In this document: positions 27,713 through 37,928 of the stretch, piece by piece
How positions within the stretch are numbered: the first letter of the stretch is position 1
Layout: each line of letters starts with the position of its first letter
Source of the DNA: Blastococcus sp. CT_GayMR20
GTDB lineage: Bacteria; Actinomycetota; Actinomycetes; Mycobacteriales; Geodermatophilaceae
Assembly: GCF_004570345.1 (NCBI RefSeq)
Contig: NZ_SPQM01000022.1
Span: 1 to 46,071 of the forward strand
Direction of reading: 5' to 3'
DNA: 46,071 bases
Made by a program: the position numbers and the translations under genes
Notes under the pieces: model-generated
What the model was told of the DNA's origin: nothing
Databases searched by the model: none
What the model saw: only the letters and a program-made list of their open reading frames with translations

Positions 27713-28837
27713 TCAGCGGCGCGTGGAGACCGTGACCGTGAACTTCGGGCTCTGGTCCGCGACGCGGGTGGGCCCCACCAGCCGGGTCAGCGTCGGCTTG
27801 TAGCGCAGCGCGCTGTTGTAGACGGTCCAGAACTCCCCGCCCGGGCGCAGCACCCGGCCGGCGGCGGCGAACAGCCGGTCGGCCGCGGTGGTGACCACGG
27901 CCGCGCCGACGTGGAACGGCGGGTTGCAGACGACGAGGTCGACGCTGCCGTCCGGTACGGACGCGGCCGCGTCGTCCCGCAGCACCGTGATCCGGTCCGT
28001 CAGGCCGTTCGCGGCCACGGTCGCCTCGGCCGACGCGACGGCCGCGGCCGACTGGTCGGCGGCGAGCACGGTCAGGTCCGGCCGGCTGCGAGCCAGGGCC
28101 ACCGCCAGCACGCCGGTGCCGCAGCCGAGGTCCAACGCCGTGGGAACCGGCGCCATCCGGTCGAGCGAGCCCAGCAGGGTCCGCGTGCCGATGTCGATCT
28201 TCGTGCCGGCGAACGCCGCGCCGTGCGCGCAGACGGTCAGCCCGAGGTCGGCATGCCGCTGCCGTCGCGGGAAGGTCGGGGGTGCCGGCTCCGGCCCGCG
28301 GGCGACCAGCACGCGCGACTTCTGCCGGGCCAGGGTGGCCGAGACGTCGGCGAAGGACGCCCGCAGGACGTCGTTCATCCCGTGCGTCATGTGCTTGACC
28401 CGGCCGCCCACCAGCACGGTGACGTCGGGCGCGGCGGAGGCGGCGACGACCTCGGCGATCTCGCGCAGCGCATCCAGGGCCTTGGGCGCCTGGATCAGCA
28501 CCACGCGCGCGCCCCGGACCAGCTCCGGTCCGAGCGCGAGCGACCGGTACGTGCCGGCCAGCCCGGTGCGCTCGGCGTTGCGGGCCAGCGCCAGTTCCCC
28601 GACCAGGAGGTCCTGGGACACCCGCACGTCGGACGCACCGTGCAGGGCCACCGCCCCGAGGGTCAACGCCCCGTAGCCGTCGTCGACGACGGCGACCTCA
28701 CCGGGCCCGCACAGCGCCAGGGCGGCCGCCGCCTCGTCGAGCAGCAGCCGGTCGGTCGCATCGACGGCGACCAGCTCCGGCGCCTCGACGTCCGGCGCCC
28801 TCCGGATGAGCCCGAAGAAGTCGGTTGTGTCCTTCAC
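27713..28837 (-). CDS. RsmC/RlmG-like SAM methyltransferase (mirror copy)
   Basis: Identical mirror of 17237-18361: 374 aa, motif I LDLGCGTGVLAVALA and motif IV NPPFH. Probable rRNA guanine-N2 methyltransferase, exact target undecided. Confidence 0.85.
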   Translation of the reverse strand: MKDTTDFFGLIRRAPDVEAPELVAVDATDRLLLDEAAAALALCGPGEVAVVDDGYGALTLGAVALHGASDVRVSQDLLVGELALARNAERTGLAGTYRSLALGPELVRGARVVLIQAPKALDALREIAEVVAASAAPDVTVLVGGRVKHMTHGMNDVLRASFADVSATLARQKSRVLVARGPEPAPPTFPRRQRHADLGLTVCAHGAAFAGTKIDIGTRTLLGSLDRMAPVPTALDLGCGTGVLAVALARSRPDLTVLAADQSAAAVASAEATVAANGLTDRITVLRDDAAASVPDGSVDLVVCNPPFHVGAAVVTTAADRLFAAAGRVLRPGGEFWTVYNSALRYKPTLTRLVGPTRVADQSPKFTVTVSTRR

Positions 28838-28901
28838 GTCCGGCCATCGTTCAGGGGCCCGCGCCGAGCCTGCGAGGCGTGGGGGGAACGGTGGTCCTCT
28901 G

Positions 28902-29555
28902 TCACACTCCCGGCAGGCCGACCGGGCAGGAGACGCCCGTCGAGTGCACGGGGCAGTAGCCGTTCGGCACCTTGTAGAGGTACTGCTGGTGGTAGTCCTC
29001 GGCGTAGAAGAACTGGCCCAGCGGAGCGATCTCGGTGGTGATGTCGCCGTAGCCGGCCGCCGTGAGCCGCTCCTGGTAGGCGTCCCCCGTGGCCCGGGCG
29101 GCCTTCTCCTGCTCGGGCGAGGAGTAGTAGATCGCCGAGCGGTACTGGGTGCCGATGTCGTTGCCCTGCCGCATGCCCTGCGTCGGGTCGTGGTCCTCCC
29201 AGAACACCTTCAGCAGCTGCTCGTAGGAGATGACCGCCGGGTCGAAGACGACCAGGACGGCCTCGGTGTGCCCGGTGCGCGCCGAGCAGACCTCCTCGTA
29301 CGTCGGGTTGGGGGTGTAGCCACCGGCGTAGCCAGCCGCGGTGGAGTAGATGCCGGGGGTCTCCCAGAAGACCTTCTCCACGCCCCAGAAGCAGCCGGCG
29401 CCGAAGACGGCGGTCTGCAAGCCCTCGGGGAACGGCGGCTGGATGCGGTTGCCGTTGACGGCGTGGACCTCGGGCACGTGCGGCAGCGGGTCGGGGCGGC
29501 CGGGCAGCGCGTCCTCAGCGGTGACCGCCTGCGTCTTGAAGCGGGAGAACAACAT
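28902..29555 (-). CDS. msrA: Peptide-methionine (S)-S-oxide reductase MsrA (mirror copy)
   Basis: Identical mirror of 16519-17172: 217 aa, GCFWG active site (Cys55), C-terminal resolving cysteines and a leaderless start. Confidence 0.96.
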   Translation of the reverse strand: MLFSRFKTQAVTAEDALPGRPDPLPHVPEVHAVNGNRIQPPFPEGLQTAVFGAGCFWGVEKVFWETPGIYSTAAGYAGGYTPNPTYEEVCSARTGHTEAVLVVFDPAVISYEQLLKVFWEDHDPTQGMRQGNDIGTQYRSAIYYSSPEQEKAARATGDAYQERLTAAGYGDITTEIAPLGQFFYAEDYHQQYLYKVPNGYCPVHSTGVSCPVGLPGV

Positions 29556-29561
29556 GCTCCG

Positions 29562-29567
29562 AGCGTA
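29562..29567 (-). promoter_or_regulatory. -10 box of msrA (mirror copy)
   Basis: Mirror of 16507-16512: TACGCT on the minus strand, 6 nt before the ATG. Confidence 0.5.
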
Positions 29568-29623
29568 GGCCGGGGCCGCAACCCGCCCGGCACCCGCGAG
29601 GCGAGCGGAGCAGGATCGGGAGC

Positions 29624-30646
29624 ATGACCCTGAGGACCCGCGAATGGCAGCTGGCGGCCCGTCCGCACGGCGAGCCCACCCCCGAGGACTTCCGGCTCGT
29701 CGAGCAGGAGCGTCCCGACCCGGTCGAGGGGCAGATCGTGGTCCGGATGCTCGCGATGTCGGTCGACCCGTACATGCGCGGGCGGATGAACGCGGGGAAG
29801 TCCTACGCGACGGCCTGGGAGGTCGGCGAGACCATGAAGGGCGGCGCCGTCGGCCGGGTGGTCGACTCGCGCTCCCCCGCCGTCCCCGAGGGCTCCCTGG
29901 TGCTGGCCGACGCCGCCTGGCGCGACGTCGCCGTTCTCGACGCCCGGCACGTCCGCGTGCTCCCGGAACTGCCCGGCATCCCGCCCAGCTACCACCTCGG
30001 CGTGCTGGGGATGCCCGGGCTGACCGCCTGGGTCGGCCTCTTCCGGCTGGCGGCGTTCCGAGAGGGCGACGCGGTCTTCGTCTCCGGTGCCGCGGGAGCC
30101 GTCGGCAGCCTGGTGGGGCAGTTCGCCCGCCTGAACGGCGCGTCGGCGGTGATCGGCAGCGCCGGGACGCCGGACAAGGTGCGGTGGCTGACCGAGGAGC
30201 TCGGCTTCACGACGGCCTTCGACTACCACGACGGGCCGGTGTCGGAGCAGCTCGCGGCCGCGGCGCCGGGCGGCATCGACGTCTTCTTCGACAACGTCGG
30301 CGGTGAGCACCTGGAGGCCGCCATCGGCGCCTTCAAGGAGTTCGGCCGGGCCGCCCTGTGCGGGGCGATCTCGGGCTACAACGCCGTCGAGCCGCAGCCC
30401 GGTCCGCGCAACATGTTCATGCTCGTGACGAAGAAGCTGAGCCTGCGCGGCTTCATCGTCGGCGACCACGCGGACATGCGCGACGACTTCGTCGCGAAGG
30501 TGACCCAGCTGGTGACCTCCGGCGACCTCGTCGTCCGGGAGACCGTCCGGGAGGGTCTGGACGACGCCGTTCCGGCCTTCCTCGACCTCCTCCGGGGCGG
30601 CAACACCGGGAAGATGGTGGTGCGTCTCTCCGCCGGCGAGGGCTGA
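29624..30646 (+). CDS. NADP-dependent MDR oxidoreductase, CurA-like (mirror copy)
   Basis: Identical mirror of 15428-16450: 340 aa, zinc-free enone-reductase type with the [14 protein letters not shown] nucleotide-binding loop. First gene of the three-gene unit 29624-31588. Confidence 0.9.
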   Translation: MTLRTREWQLAARPHGEPTPEDFRLVEQERPDPVEGQIVVRMLAMSVDPYMRGRMNAGKSYATAWEVGETMKGGAVGRVVDSRSPAVPEGSLVLADAAWRDVAVLDARHVRVLPELPGIPPSYHLGVLGMPGLTAWVGLFRLAAFREGDAVFVSGAAGAVGSLVGQFARLNGASAVIGSAGTPDKVRWLTEELGFTTAFDYHDGPVSEQLAAAAPGGIDVFFDNVGGEHLEAAIGAFKEFGRAALCGAISGYNAVEPQPGPRNMFMLVTKKLSLRGFIVGDHADMRDDFVAKVTQLVTSGDLVVRETVREGLDDAVPAFLDLLRGGNTGKMVVRLSAGEG

Positions 30647-30687
30647 GAAGGGGTTCCCGATCGCGATCGCCGGGCAGAGGCTTGTCC

Positions 30688-30891
30688 ATGTGGCTCTTCT
30701 TCACCCGCCGGCTGCGCCTGTGGCTGATCCTGACCGTGCTCGTCCCGCTCACGACCGGCGTGCTGCGGAAGGTGGGACGCAGACTCGAGCGACGCAACGG
30801 CCCGACGTCGCTCAGCCGCGCACTGCTCCGTGCCGGCGACTTCGGTGACCGCGCCCGGGCCACGCTCCGCGGCGGACGACGGGCTGCCTGA
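30688..30891 (+). CDS. Small single-pass membrane protein, 67 aa (mirror copy)
   Basis: Identical mirror of 15183-15386: one N-terminal transmembrane helix and a basic tail, 41 bp after the oxidoreductase and 7 bp before the hydrolase. Confidence 0.6.
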   Translation: MWLFFTRRLRLWLILTVLVPLTTGVLRKVGRRLERRNGPTSLSRALLRAGDFGDRARATLRGGRRAA

Positions 30892-30898
30892 GGACGGC

Positions 30899-31588
30899 GT
30901 GCGGGAACCCGTCCTCGAGACGCGAACCGCGCCCGGGCAGACGCGGGCGGTCGCCCTGTTCTGCCACGGCGGGACGGTCGCGAACCTCGAGCCGCCGCGG
31001 GAGCGGGCCCTGTCGCTGGTCCGCATGCGCGCGATCGAGCAGTTCGTCGCCGACACCGCGGGCGGCTCGGGCGTGACCACGTCCCTGGTGCGCTATCGCG
31101 TGGCCGGCTGGAACGGGTCGGCCGCCGACGCCTGGGCCGACGTCCGGTGGAGCCTGGACCGCATCCGCGCCGACCACGGCCGCGACGTGCCGATCGTCCT
31201 GGTGGGCCACTCCATGGGCGGCCGCGCCGTCCTGCGGGCCGGTGGCGAGGACCAGGTCGCCGCGGTGTGCGCGCTCGCTCCGTGGACGCCGCCGGACGAG
31301 CCGGTCGAGCACCTGCGGGACCGCACGGTCGTGATCGTCCATGGCCGGGGCGACCGCTGGGTGCCCGCCGCGCTGTCCGAGCACTTCGCCGGCCGGGCGC
31401 AGCGGGCCGGGGCCCGGGTCGCCCGGTTCACCGTCGCCGGTGGGCACAGCATGCTGCGCCGCGCGCACCTCTGGCACACCTTCGTACGGGACGTCGTCCT
31501 CGCGGGGGCCGGCCTGGAGCCGATGCGGCCGGACGTCGCCGGCGCCCTGCGCAGCGCCGACGCCGGGTCGCTCGCCCTGTCGCTGTAG
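30899..31588 (+). CDS. Alpha/beta hydrolase (mirror copy)
   Basis: Identical mirror of 14486-15175: 229 aa with the Ser105 (GHSMGG), Asp152 and His183 triad. GTG start with gagga upstream. Confidence 0.85.
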   Translation: MREPVLETRTAPGQTRAVALFCHGGTVANLEPPRERALSLVRMRAIEQFVADTAGGSGVTTSLVRYRVAGWNGSAADAWADVRWSLDRIRADHGRDVPIVLVGHSMGGRAVLRAGGEDQVAAVCALAPWTPPDEPVEHLRDRTVVIVHGRGDRWVPAALSEHFAGRAQRAGARVARFTVAGGHSMLRRAHLWHTFVRDVVLAGAGLEPMRPDVAGALRSADAGSLALSL

Positions 31589-31591
31589 CGC

Positions 31592-32608
31592 TCAGGAGAA
31601 CAGGGCGCTGTACCCGTTGAGTGCGGGCTGACCGCCGAGGTGGGCGTACAGGACCGTGGCGGACCGGTCGATCTCCCCGCGGCCGACCAGGTCGATGGTC
31701 GCCGCCATCGACTTCCCCTCGTAGACGGGGTCGGTGACCATGCCCTCGGTCCGCGCCGCGGTCTCCATGGCCCGGATGGTCGTCTCGTCCGGGATCCCGT
31801 AGATGCCGGCGTGGTAGCGCTCGTCGAGCTCCACCTCGTCGGCCCGCAGTTCCCGCGCCAGCCCGATGGCGTCCGCCGTCCGCCGGGCGATCCGGAGGAT
31901 CTGCTCGCGGGTCTCCGCCGGCTTCGCCGAGGCGTCGACGCCGAGCACCCGGCGCGGCCGGCCGCCCGCGTCGGCCAGCTGGGCGAACCCGGCGACCATC
32001 CCGGCCTGCGTGGAGCCGGTCACCGAGCAGACGACGACGGTGTCGAAGAAGACGCCCAGCTCCGCTTCCTGGGCGGCGACCTCGTGCGCCCAGTTGGCGA
32101 AGCCGAGACCGCCGAGCGGGTGGTCCGACGCCCCCGCGGGGATCGCGTAGGGCCTTCCGCCCCGCTCCTCGATCTCGGCCAGCGCCTGTTCCCAGCTCTC
32201 CTTGACGCCGATGCCGAACCCGGCCTTCACCAGGCGGACGTCGGCGCCGGCGAGCCGGCTGATCAGGATGTTGCCGACCTTGTCGTAGACGGCGTCGGGC
32301 CAGTCGACCCAGCTCTCCTGGACGAGCACGCACTTCAGGCCGACGCGGGCGGCCACGGCGGCGACCTGGCGGGTGTGGTTGCTCTGGACGCCGCCGATCG
32401 AGACGAGCGTGTCGCACCCCTGCGCCAGCGCGTCGGCCACGAGGTACTCGAGCTTGCGGGTCTTGTTGCCGCCGAAGGCGATCCCGGAGTTCACGTCCTC
32501 CCGCTTCGCCCAGACCGCTGCTCCGCCCAGGTGCTCGGTGAGCCGGTCCAGGCGGTGCACCGGCGAGGGGCCGAAGAGCAGCGGATAGCGGGGGAAGTCA
32601 CTCAGCAT
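31592..32608 (-). CDS. acdS: ACC deaminase (mirror copy)
   Basis: Identical mirror of 13466-14482: 338 aa, PLP Lys49, with Tyr296, Glu297 and Leu324 as in true ACC deaminases. Overlaps the end of gntR by 11 bp. Confidence 0.95.
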   Translation of the reverse strand: MLSDFPRYPLLFGPSPVHRLDRLTEHLGGAAVWAKREDVNSGIAFGGNKTRKLEYLVADALAQGCDTLVSIGGVQSNHTRQVAAVAARVGLKCVLVQESWVDWPDAVYDKVGNILISRLAGADVRLVKAGFGIGVKESWEQALAEIEERGGRPYAIPAGASDHPLGGLGFANWAHEVAAQEAELGVFFDTVVVCSVTGSTQAGMVAGFAQLADAGGRPRRVLGVDASAKPAETREQILRIARRTADAIGLARELRADEVELDERYHAGIYGIPDETTIRAMETAARTEGMVTDPVYEGKSMAATIDLVGRGEIDRSATVLYAHLGGQPALNGYSALFS

Positions 32609-33272
32609 CGCGGGGCTCCTCGGTCAGCTCGGACAGCAGCGCCGTCCAAATCTCGGTGGTGGTGGCGACGGCGGTGTCGGCGTCGGACGCCGCGCAGGCG
32701 GCGATGAGGCGCTCGTGCAGCTCGACCGACCCCTCGCCGTGGGCGGCGGTGAAGCGCCGGCGCTCCAGGCGGCGGATCGCCGGGGTGAACCGGTCCACGG
32801 TGGCAAGGACCGCGGAGTTGCCGCAGCGCGCCAGGAGCACGCCGTGCAGGTCGTCGTCGGCGTCCATCGCGGCGTCCAGGTCACCGGCCCGCACGGCGGC
32901 GGCGAAGCGCTCGTTCGCCGCTCTCATCGCCGCGACGTCCCGGTCGGTCAGCCGGGCGACCGCGTCGCGCGCGGCGAGCTCGTGCATCGCCCGGACCACG
33001 ACGGCGGCGTCCCGGATCCGGCTGGGAACCAGCGCGGTGACGCGGGTGCGGCTCTGCGGCTTGCTCTCGACCAGACCCTCGTCGGCGAGGCGGGCCAGCG
33101 CCGCCCGCACCGGTGCCACGGAGAGCCCCAGTTGCGCGGCGAGGTCGGCGTCCTTGATCACCGCGCCCGGCTCGAGATGCCCGGTGACGATGGCCTCGCG
33201 GATCCGGTCCAGGGCCACGTCGCGCAGCAGAACGCGACCGACGGTCGCGAGGGCGGCTGGCACAACTGACAT
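32598..33272 (-). CDS. GntR family (FCD-type) regulator (mirror copy)
   Basis: Identical mirror of 12802-13476: 224 aa, N-terminal winged helix-turn-helix and FCD ligand domain; alternative GTG start at 33263. Upstream of and overlapping acdS. Confidence 0.88.
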   Translation of the reverse strand: MSVVPAALATVGRVLLRDVALDRIREAIVTGHLEPGAVIKDADLAAQLGLSVAPVRAALARLADEGLVESKPQSRTRVTALVPSRIRDAAVVVRAMHELAARDAVARLTDRDVAAMRAANERFAAAVRAGDLDAAMDADDDLHGVLLARCGNSAVLATVDRFTPAIRRLERRRFTAAHGEGSVELHERLIAACAASDADTAVATTTEIWTALLSELTEEPRDAE

Positions 33273-33284
33273 TTCAGATGTCAG
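33266..33284. promoter_or_regulatory. Operator-like palindrome (mirror copy)
   Basis: Mirror of 12790-12808: CTGACAT and ATGTCAG separated by 5 bp, over the -10 region of gntR. Confidence 0.55.
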
Positions 33285-33299
33285 TAGGGCCGATGTCAA
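33271..33299 (-). promoter_or_regulatory. gntR-acdS promoter (mirror copy)
   Basis: Mirror of 12775-12803: TTGACA, a 17-bp spacer and TGAAAT on the minus strand. Confidence 0.55.
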
Positions 33300-33343
33300 G
33301 AGGCAGGGACGCCGAGCGCCTCGTCCGGCCGGGACGGCGACCC

Positions 33344-33349
33344 TAGCGT
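33344..33349 (+). promoter_or_regulatory. -10 box of the rhodanese-like gene (mirror copy)
   Basis: TAGCGT, 6 nt before the GTG at 33356; mirror of 12725-12730. Confidence 0.45.
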
Positions 33350-33355
33350 CGGGCC

Positions 33356-33661
33356 GTGATCGACCGGACGACCGAGCCGACCGATGCGGCGGCACACGTC
33401 GCCCACCGCCTGGCCGTGGAGACCGACATCAGCGACGTGCATGCCGCCCTCGAGAGCGGAGCCCCCGGCTTCGTCCTGCTCGACAGCCGCAGCGCCGAGG
33501 CCTGGGAGCAGGGGCACGTGCCGGGCGCGGTGCACCTGCCGGGTCGCGACATCGGGGCGCGCGCGACCGGAGAGCCGGACCGGTCCGTCCCGGTCGTCAG
33601 CCATGACACCGTCGCCCTCCGGGCGACACCGCGACCACGAGCCATGCCTCGGCTGCGCTGA
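33356..33661 (+). CDS. Truncated rhodanese-like protein (mirror copy)
   Basis: Identical mirror of 12413-12718: 101 aa, rhodanese N-terminal half without the active-site Cys loop. Confidence 0.65.
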   Translation: MIDRTTEPTDAAAHVAHRLAVETDISDVHAALESGAPGFVLLDSRSAEAWEQGHVPGAVHLPGRDIGARATGEPDRSVPVVSHDTVALRATPRPRAMPRLR

Positions 33662-33689
33662 GCACCCGTGGCGGCCGGCTGCGGGTGCT
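33661..33689 (+). terminator. Hairpin after the rhodanese-like gene (mirror copy)
   Basis: agcacccg (33661-33668) pairs with cgggtgct (33682-33689); mirror of 12385-12413. No T tract. Confidence 0.4.
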
Positions 33690-33705
33690 GAGCCAGGATG
33701 CACCC

Positions 33706-34233
33706 ATGGCCCGGCTGCGAGCGACGACGCTCACCGCGCTCGTCCTCGCCATGACGTCCGGCGGCTGCGGGGCGCAGGACGGGGCCGGGGAGCCGTTGCC
33801 GGACGGGCAGCGGTCGGCGGGATGTCCCGGGACGCCGCCCGGGGGCCGGACCGACGTGGACGACGGCACCGGCGGGCAGCTGGTGCCGACGGCGTCGGAC
33901 CCGGTCCTGCTCACGCTGTGCGTCTACGGCCTGGTTCCGGTCTCGCCGCCGCCGGGCAGCGGTCCCAACAGCACCCCGGAGCCGCCCGCGACTCGGACCT
34001 GGGCGGGCGCCGACCTGCACGCCGCCGTCGACGAGCTCAACGGCCTGCCCGTCTTCAGCGACTCGACGGACCATGTCTGCAACGCGGCGATCTGGCCGGG
34101 CTACGTGCTCGTCCTCGACCACGCTGACGGCACGACCACCACCCTGACCGTGGACCGTTCGTGCGCACTGGTCTCCGACGGGGACGGCGCCGTGCGGCTG
34201 GGCCTGCCGAGCATGGTCGCCGCCGCCCCCTAG
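33706..34233 (+). CDS. Putative lipoprotein (mirror copy)
   Basis: Identical mirror of 11841-12368: 175 aa, signal sequence ending SGGC, several cysteines in the mature part. Family not recognised. Confidence 0.75.
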   Translation: MARLRATTLTALVLAMTSGGCGAQDGAGEPLPDGQRSAGCPGTPPGGRTDVDDGTGGQLVPTASDPVLLTLCVYGLVPVSPPPGSGPNSTPEPPATRTWAGADLHAAVDELNGLPVFSDSTDHVCNAAIWPGYVLVLDHADGTTTTLTVDRSCALVSDGDGAVRLGLPSMVAAAP

Positions 34234-34237
34234 CCGG

Positions 34238-35041
34238 TCAGGACCCGGCCGACCCCGGCTCGGTCATCGGCCGCTTCATCGCGGTGGCGACGTTCGCCGG
34301 GGTGATCGCGGACAGCCGGCCCATCGCCTTGCTGGCGAGCGAGCCGGCGAACACCGACGCCTCACCCTTCATCAGGCCCGCGAAACCCTGTCGGGCGACC
34401 AGGGCCGGGTCGTCCTTCTTGTCCGAGGCACCGAGCTTGGTGTCGGTCATCTCCGCCCGGTCGAAGAACTCGGTGTCGGTCGGGCCGGGGAGCAGCGCCG
34501 TGACGCTGACCCCGCTGTCCTTGAGCTCCTCGCGCAGCGCCATCGCGAACGACTGGACGAACGCCTTCGACGCGCCGTAGACCGCCTGGAAGGGCTCGGG
34601 CGCCTGCGAGGCCACCGACGAGGTGAAGAGGATGCGGCCCTCGCCGCGGGCGACCATGGCATGGACGACCCGCTTGGCCAGGTGCACCGTCGATGCACAG
34701 TTGAGTTCCACGATGCCGAGTTCCGCCTCCAGGTCGGTCTCGGCGAAGCGGCCGCCGTGGCCGACGCCGGCGTTGAGCGCGGCGGCGTCCAGCGGCCGGC
34801 CGGAGCCGTCGACGGCGGCGGCCAGTCGCTCGACGTCGTCCCGCTTCGTCAGGTCGACGCTCACCGGTGCCACGGTGGCCCCCATGCCGCGCAGCTCCTC
34901 GACGGCGTCGTCGAGCTCGACGTCCTCCGCCGCGACGATCAGGTCGAAGCCGTTCTCGGCGAACTGCTTGGCGAGCTCGCGCCCGATGCCGCTGGAGGCA
35001 CCGGTGACGAGGGCGAGCGGGCGGGCGACGGGCAGGGACAT
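34238..35041 (-). CDS. SDR family oxidoreductase (mirror copy)
   Basis: Identical mirror of 11033-11836: 267 aa, TGASSGIG nucleotide-binding motif and the Tyr155/Lys159 catalytic pair. Confidence 0.9.
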   Translation of the reverse strand: MSLPVARPLALVTGASSGIGRELAKQFAENGFDLIVAAEDVELDDAVEELRGMGATVAPVSVDLTKRDDVERLAAAVDGSGRPLDAAALNAGVGHGGRFAETDLEAELGIVELNCASTVHLAKRVVHAMVARGEGRILFTSSVASQAPEPFQAVYGASKAFVQSFAMALREELKDSGVSVTALLPGPTDTEFFDRAEMTDTKLGASDKKDDPALVARQGFAGLMKGEASVFAGSLASKAMGRLSAITPANVATAMKRPMTEPGSAGS

Positions 35042-35097
35042 CGGGGCCTCCTGGCGATCGGGGTCACCACGTCCTGCCCCGCCGACGCCGGGGGTAA

Positions 35098-35131
35098 CCG
35101 AGGTGCCATTTCCGGGGAGATGGCACCTCGG
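35098..35131. repeat. 12-bp perfect hairpin (mirror copy)
   Basis: Mirror of 10943-10976, between the SDR and VOC genes. Confidence 0.7.
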
Positions 35132-35138
35132 GGGCGGG

Positions 35139-35651
35139 TCAGGCGGGGACGGAGACGCCCACGCCGCCGCGGGTCTGCGCGCCGTAGCGCGCGATCTCGC
35201 GGTCGAGGTCCAGCGGGGCTGTGATCGCCGCGCCCTCGGTGACCTCCGGGGTGATCAGGTCGGCGGGCAGCAGCCAGGAGACCTCGAACTCGAGACCGTC
35301 GGGGTCCTGGGCGTAGAGCGCCTTGGTCGTCGCGTGGTCGGAGGCGCCGACGAGGGCGCCGGCCTGCAGGAGCGCGTCCCGGATGCGGGCGAGCTCGGCG
35401 AGCGTGTCGACCTCCCAGGCCAGGTGGTACAGGCCCACGGTGCGCCGCCCGGCCTCCGACGGTCCTGCGCCGGCGCCGATCTGGAACAGCCCGAGGTCGT
35501 GGTCGTTCGTGGAGCCCTCCGCCTGCAGGAACACCGCGGCACCGGGGATCTCCATCTTCGTCCGGAACCCGAGGACGTCGCGGTAGAAGGCGGAACTCCG
35601 CTCGACGTCGCGTACGTAGAGGACGGCGTGGTTCAGGCGCTGGACGGGCAT
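35139..35651 (-). CDS. VOC family dioxygenase-like protein (mirror copy)
   Basis: Identical mirror of 10423-10935: 170 aa with the His8, His76 and Glu123 metal-ligand set. Confidence 0.85.
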   Translation of the reverse strand: MPVQRLNHAVLYVRDVERSSAFYRDVLGFRTKMEIPGAAVFLQAEGSTNDHDLGLFQIGAGAGPSEAGRRTVGLYHLAWEVDTLAELARIRDALLQAGALVGASDHATTKALYAQDPDGLEFEVSWLLPADLITPEVTEGAAITAPLDLDREIARYGAQTRGGVGVSVPA

Positions 35652-35751
35652 GGCGGGCTCCTCGGGCGGGACGGTGCGTTCAGTGTCCCCCAAGTTGGAT
35701 GAACTCTCAAGTATTCCGACCCCCTCCCCGGTGAACCGGGCCAGTGAGGGC

Positions 35752-35757
35752 TAGGGT
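35752..35757 (+). promoter_or_regulatory. Candidate -10 box of the ykoE operon (mirror copy)
   Basis: TAGGGT about 22 nt before the TPP aptamer; mirror of 10317-10322. Confidence 0.35.
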
Positions 35758-35778
35758 CGTGGCCACAACAGAAGAAAC

Positions 35779-35861
35779 CGACAGGGGAGCGCTTCGGCGC
35801 TGAGAGTGCGGGACACCGCAGACCCTCGAACCTGATCCGGGTCATGCCGGCGCAGGGAGTC
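35779..35861 (+). ncRNA. TPP riboswitch (mirror copy)
   Basis: Mirror of 10213-10295. Read directly on the + strand: acaggggagc, ctgagagtgcggg, ccctcgaacctgatccggg and catgccggcgcaggga, ending two bases before the ggagg of ykoE. Confidence 0.95.
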
Positions 35862-35871
35862 TGGAGGAGAC

Positions 35872-36486
35872 ATGGCCGAGTCGGCCGTCAGTCCGTCGTC
35901 CGAGTCCGACGTTGCGCGCAGCACGCGCTGGCGCACCGTCGACATCGTCGTCACCGCCGTGCTCGGCGTCGCGTTCGGCATCGTGTTCTGGGCCTGGGGC
36001 CTGCTGTGGGCCGGCCTCGACGCCGCGTTCACGGCGTTCCCGCCCGGTCAGGCCGTCATGTACGGCGTCTGGCTGCTGCCCGCGGTGCTCGCGCCGCTGA
36101 TCGTCCGCAAGCCGGGCGCCGCGCTGTTCGCCGAGCTCGTCGCCGCCACCGTGTCGGCGCTGCTCGGTTCCTCGTGGGGCACGCTGGTGATCGTCTACGG
36201 CCTGCTGCAGGGCCTGGCCGGCGAGGTGGGGTTCGCGGCGTTCCGCTACCGCCGCTTCGGCTGGCCGCAGGCGCTGCTGGCCGCGGCGTGCGCCGGCGCG
36301 ATGGCCGCCGTCCTGGACCTCGTCAACTACTACCCGGACTGGGCGGGTGGCTGGAAGACGACGTACGTGGTGCTGGTCGTCGTCAGCACCGCGGTCGTCG
36401 CCGGCATCGGCGGGACGGCGCTGGCGCGGGCGCTGCGCGCCAGCGGGGCCCTGTCGTCGTTCGCGCCCGGTCGCACCCGGGTCTGA
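35872..36486 (+). CDS. ykoE: YkoE-family ECF S component (mirror copy)
   Basis: Identical mirror of 9588-10202: 204 aa, about six transmembrane helices, ATG 4 nt after GGAGG and directly downstream of the TPP riboswitch. Confidence 0.9.
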   Translation: MAESAVSPSSESDVARSTRWRTVDIVVTAVLGVAFGIVFWAWGLLWAGLDAAFTAFPPGQAVMYGVWLLPAVLAPLIVRKPGAALFAELVAATVSALLGSSWGTLVIVYGLLQGLAGEVGFAAFRYRRFGWPQALLAAACAGAMAAVLDLVNYYPDWAGGWKTTYVVLVVVSTAVVAGIGGTALARALRASGALSSFAPGRTRV

Positions 36487-36524
36487 CCACGGCCGCCGAA
36501 CCGGCGGGCCGCGGCCCGGCGGCG

Positions 36525-37928
36525 GTGCGGCTGGCGGGCTGGGGGTTCCGGCACGCCAGCCGCCACGCCTGGGCGCTGCGGGACGTCGACCTGGACGTGA
36601 CGCCGGGTGAACGGGTGCTGCTCACCGGCGCATCCGGCTCCGGCAAGTCCACCCTCCTGCACGCGCTGGCCGGACTGCTCGGGCCGGACGCCGGGGAGCA
36701 CACCGGCGCCGCGTCGGTCGACGGCCGCCCGCCGGGGCCGGCCCGCACCCGAACCGGGATCGTCTTCCAGGACCCCGACTCGCAGCTGGTGATGACGCGG
36801 GCCGGAGACGACGTGGCCTTCGGGCTGGAGAACACCGGCACGCCCCGGCAGGCCATCTGGCCCGCCGTCGACCGGGCGCTGGCCGACGTCGGCTTCCCGT
36901 ACGGACGGGGCCACGCCACCGCGGCGCTCTCCGGTGGGCAGAAGCAGCGGCTCGTGCTCGCGGGAGCGCTCGCCCCCCGCCCCGGGCTGCTGCTCCTCGA
37001 CGAGCCGACGGCCCAGCTCGACCCCGACGGGGGGACGCTCGTGGCCGAGGCCGTCACCCGCGCGGTCGCCGACCGGTCGACGACGTTGCTCGTCGTCGAC
37101 CACGACGCCGCGCGCTGGCTGCCGCTGGTCGACCGCGTCGTCGAACTGCTCCCGGACGGCGGCACGCTCGAGCACGGGCGCGGTTGGTCACCGCCGCCGC
37201 TGCGCATGCCCGTGCGCCGGATCCATCCGGCCGGCGAGCTGCTGCTCTGCGCCGAGGCGGCCGGCTTCACCCACCGCGGCAGTGCAGCCCCCGCCCTGCC
37301 GCCCACGGACGTCACCCTGTCCGCGGGCCGCACGCTGGCGGTCGTCGGCGCGAACGGCACCGGGAAGTCGACGCTGGCCCTCCTGCTCGCCGGCCTGCGC
37401 GGGCCGACGACCGGGCGGGTCACGGCTGCACCTCCGCTCACCACCGGTCTGCGCCGCCCCGACGGGCCGCCGCACCGGTGGCCCGCCGCTGATCTCGTCC
37501 GCCGCATCGGGGCGGTCTTCCAGAACCCGGAGCACCAGTTCCTGACCGGCCGGGTGCGCGACGAGCTGGCCCTCGGCCCGCTGCGCGCCGGGTCGGCGGG
37601 CGCCGACGCGCACCGGCTGGCCGACCAGCTGCTCGAGCGGCTCGGGCTGTCGGCGCTCGCGGAGGCCAACCCGTTCACGCTCTCGGGCGGCCAGCAGCGG
37701 CGGCTCTCGGTGGCCACCGCGCTGGCCACGCGGCCGGGGGTCGTCGTCCTGGACGAGCCGACGTTCGGGCAGGACCGCGAGACCTGGGCCGAGCTCGTGG
37801 CCCTGCTCGCCGAACAGCAGGACGAGGGCCGGGCGCTCGTGCTCGTCACCCACGACGCGGCCGTCGTCACCGCCCTCGCCGATGAGGTGCTGGAGCTCCG
37901 GACGACCGGCGAGCCGGTGGCGGCATGA
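36525..37928 (+). CDS. Fused double ECF ATPase, YkoD-like (mirror copy)
   Basis: Identical mirror of 8146-9549: 467 aa from GTG 36525, two complete ABC cassettes. A CTG at 36483 that overlaps the ykoE stop is the alternative start. Confidence 0.9.
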   Translation: MRLAGWGFRHASRHAWALRDVDLDVTPGERVLLTGASGSGKSTLLHALAGLLGPDAGEHTGAASVDGRPPGPARTRTGIVFQDPDSQLVMTRAGDDVAFGLENTGTPRQAIWPAVDRALADVGFPYGRGHATAALSGGQKQRLVLAGALAPRPGLLLLDEPTAQLDPDGGTLVAEAVTRAVADRSTTLLVVDHDAARWLPLVDRVVELLPDGGTLEHGRGWSPPPLRMPVRRIHPAGELLLCAEAAGFTHRGSAAPALPPTDVTLSAGRTLAVVGANGTGKSTLALLLAGLRGPTTGRVTAAPPLTTGLRRPDGPPHRWPAADLVRRIGAVFQNPEHQFLTGRVRDELALGPLRAGSAGADAHRLADQLLERLGLSALAEANPFTLSGGQQRRLSVATALATRPGVVVLDEPTFGQDRETWAELVALLAEQQDEGRALVLVTHDAAVVTALADEVLELRTTGEPVAA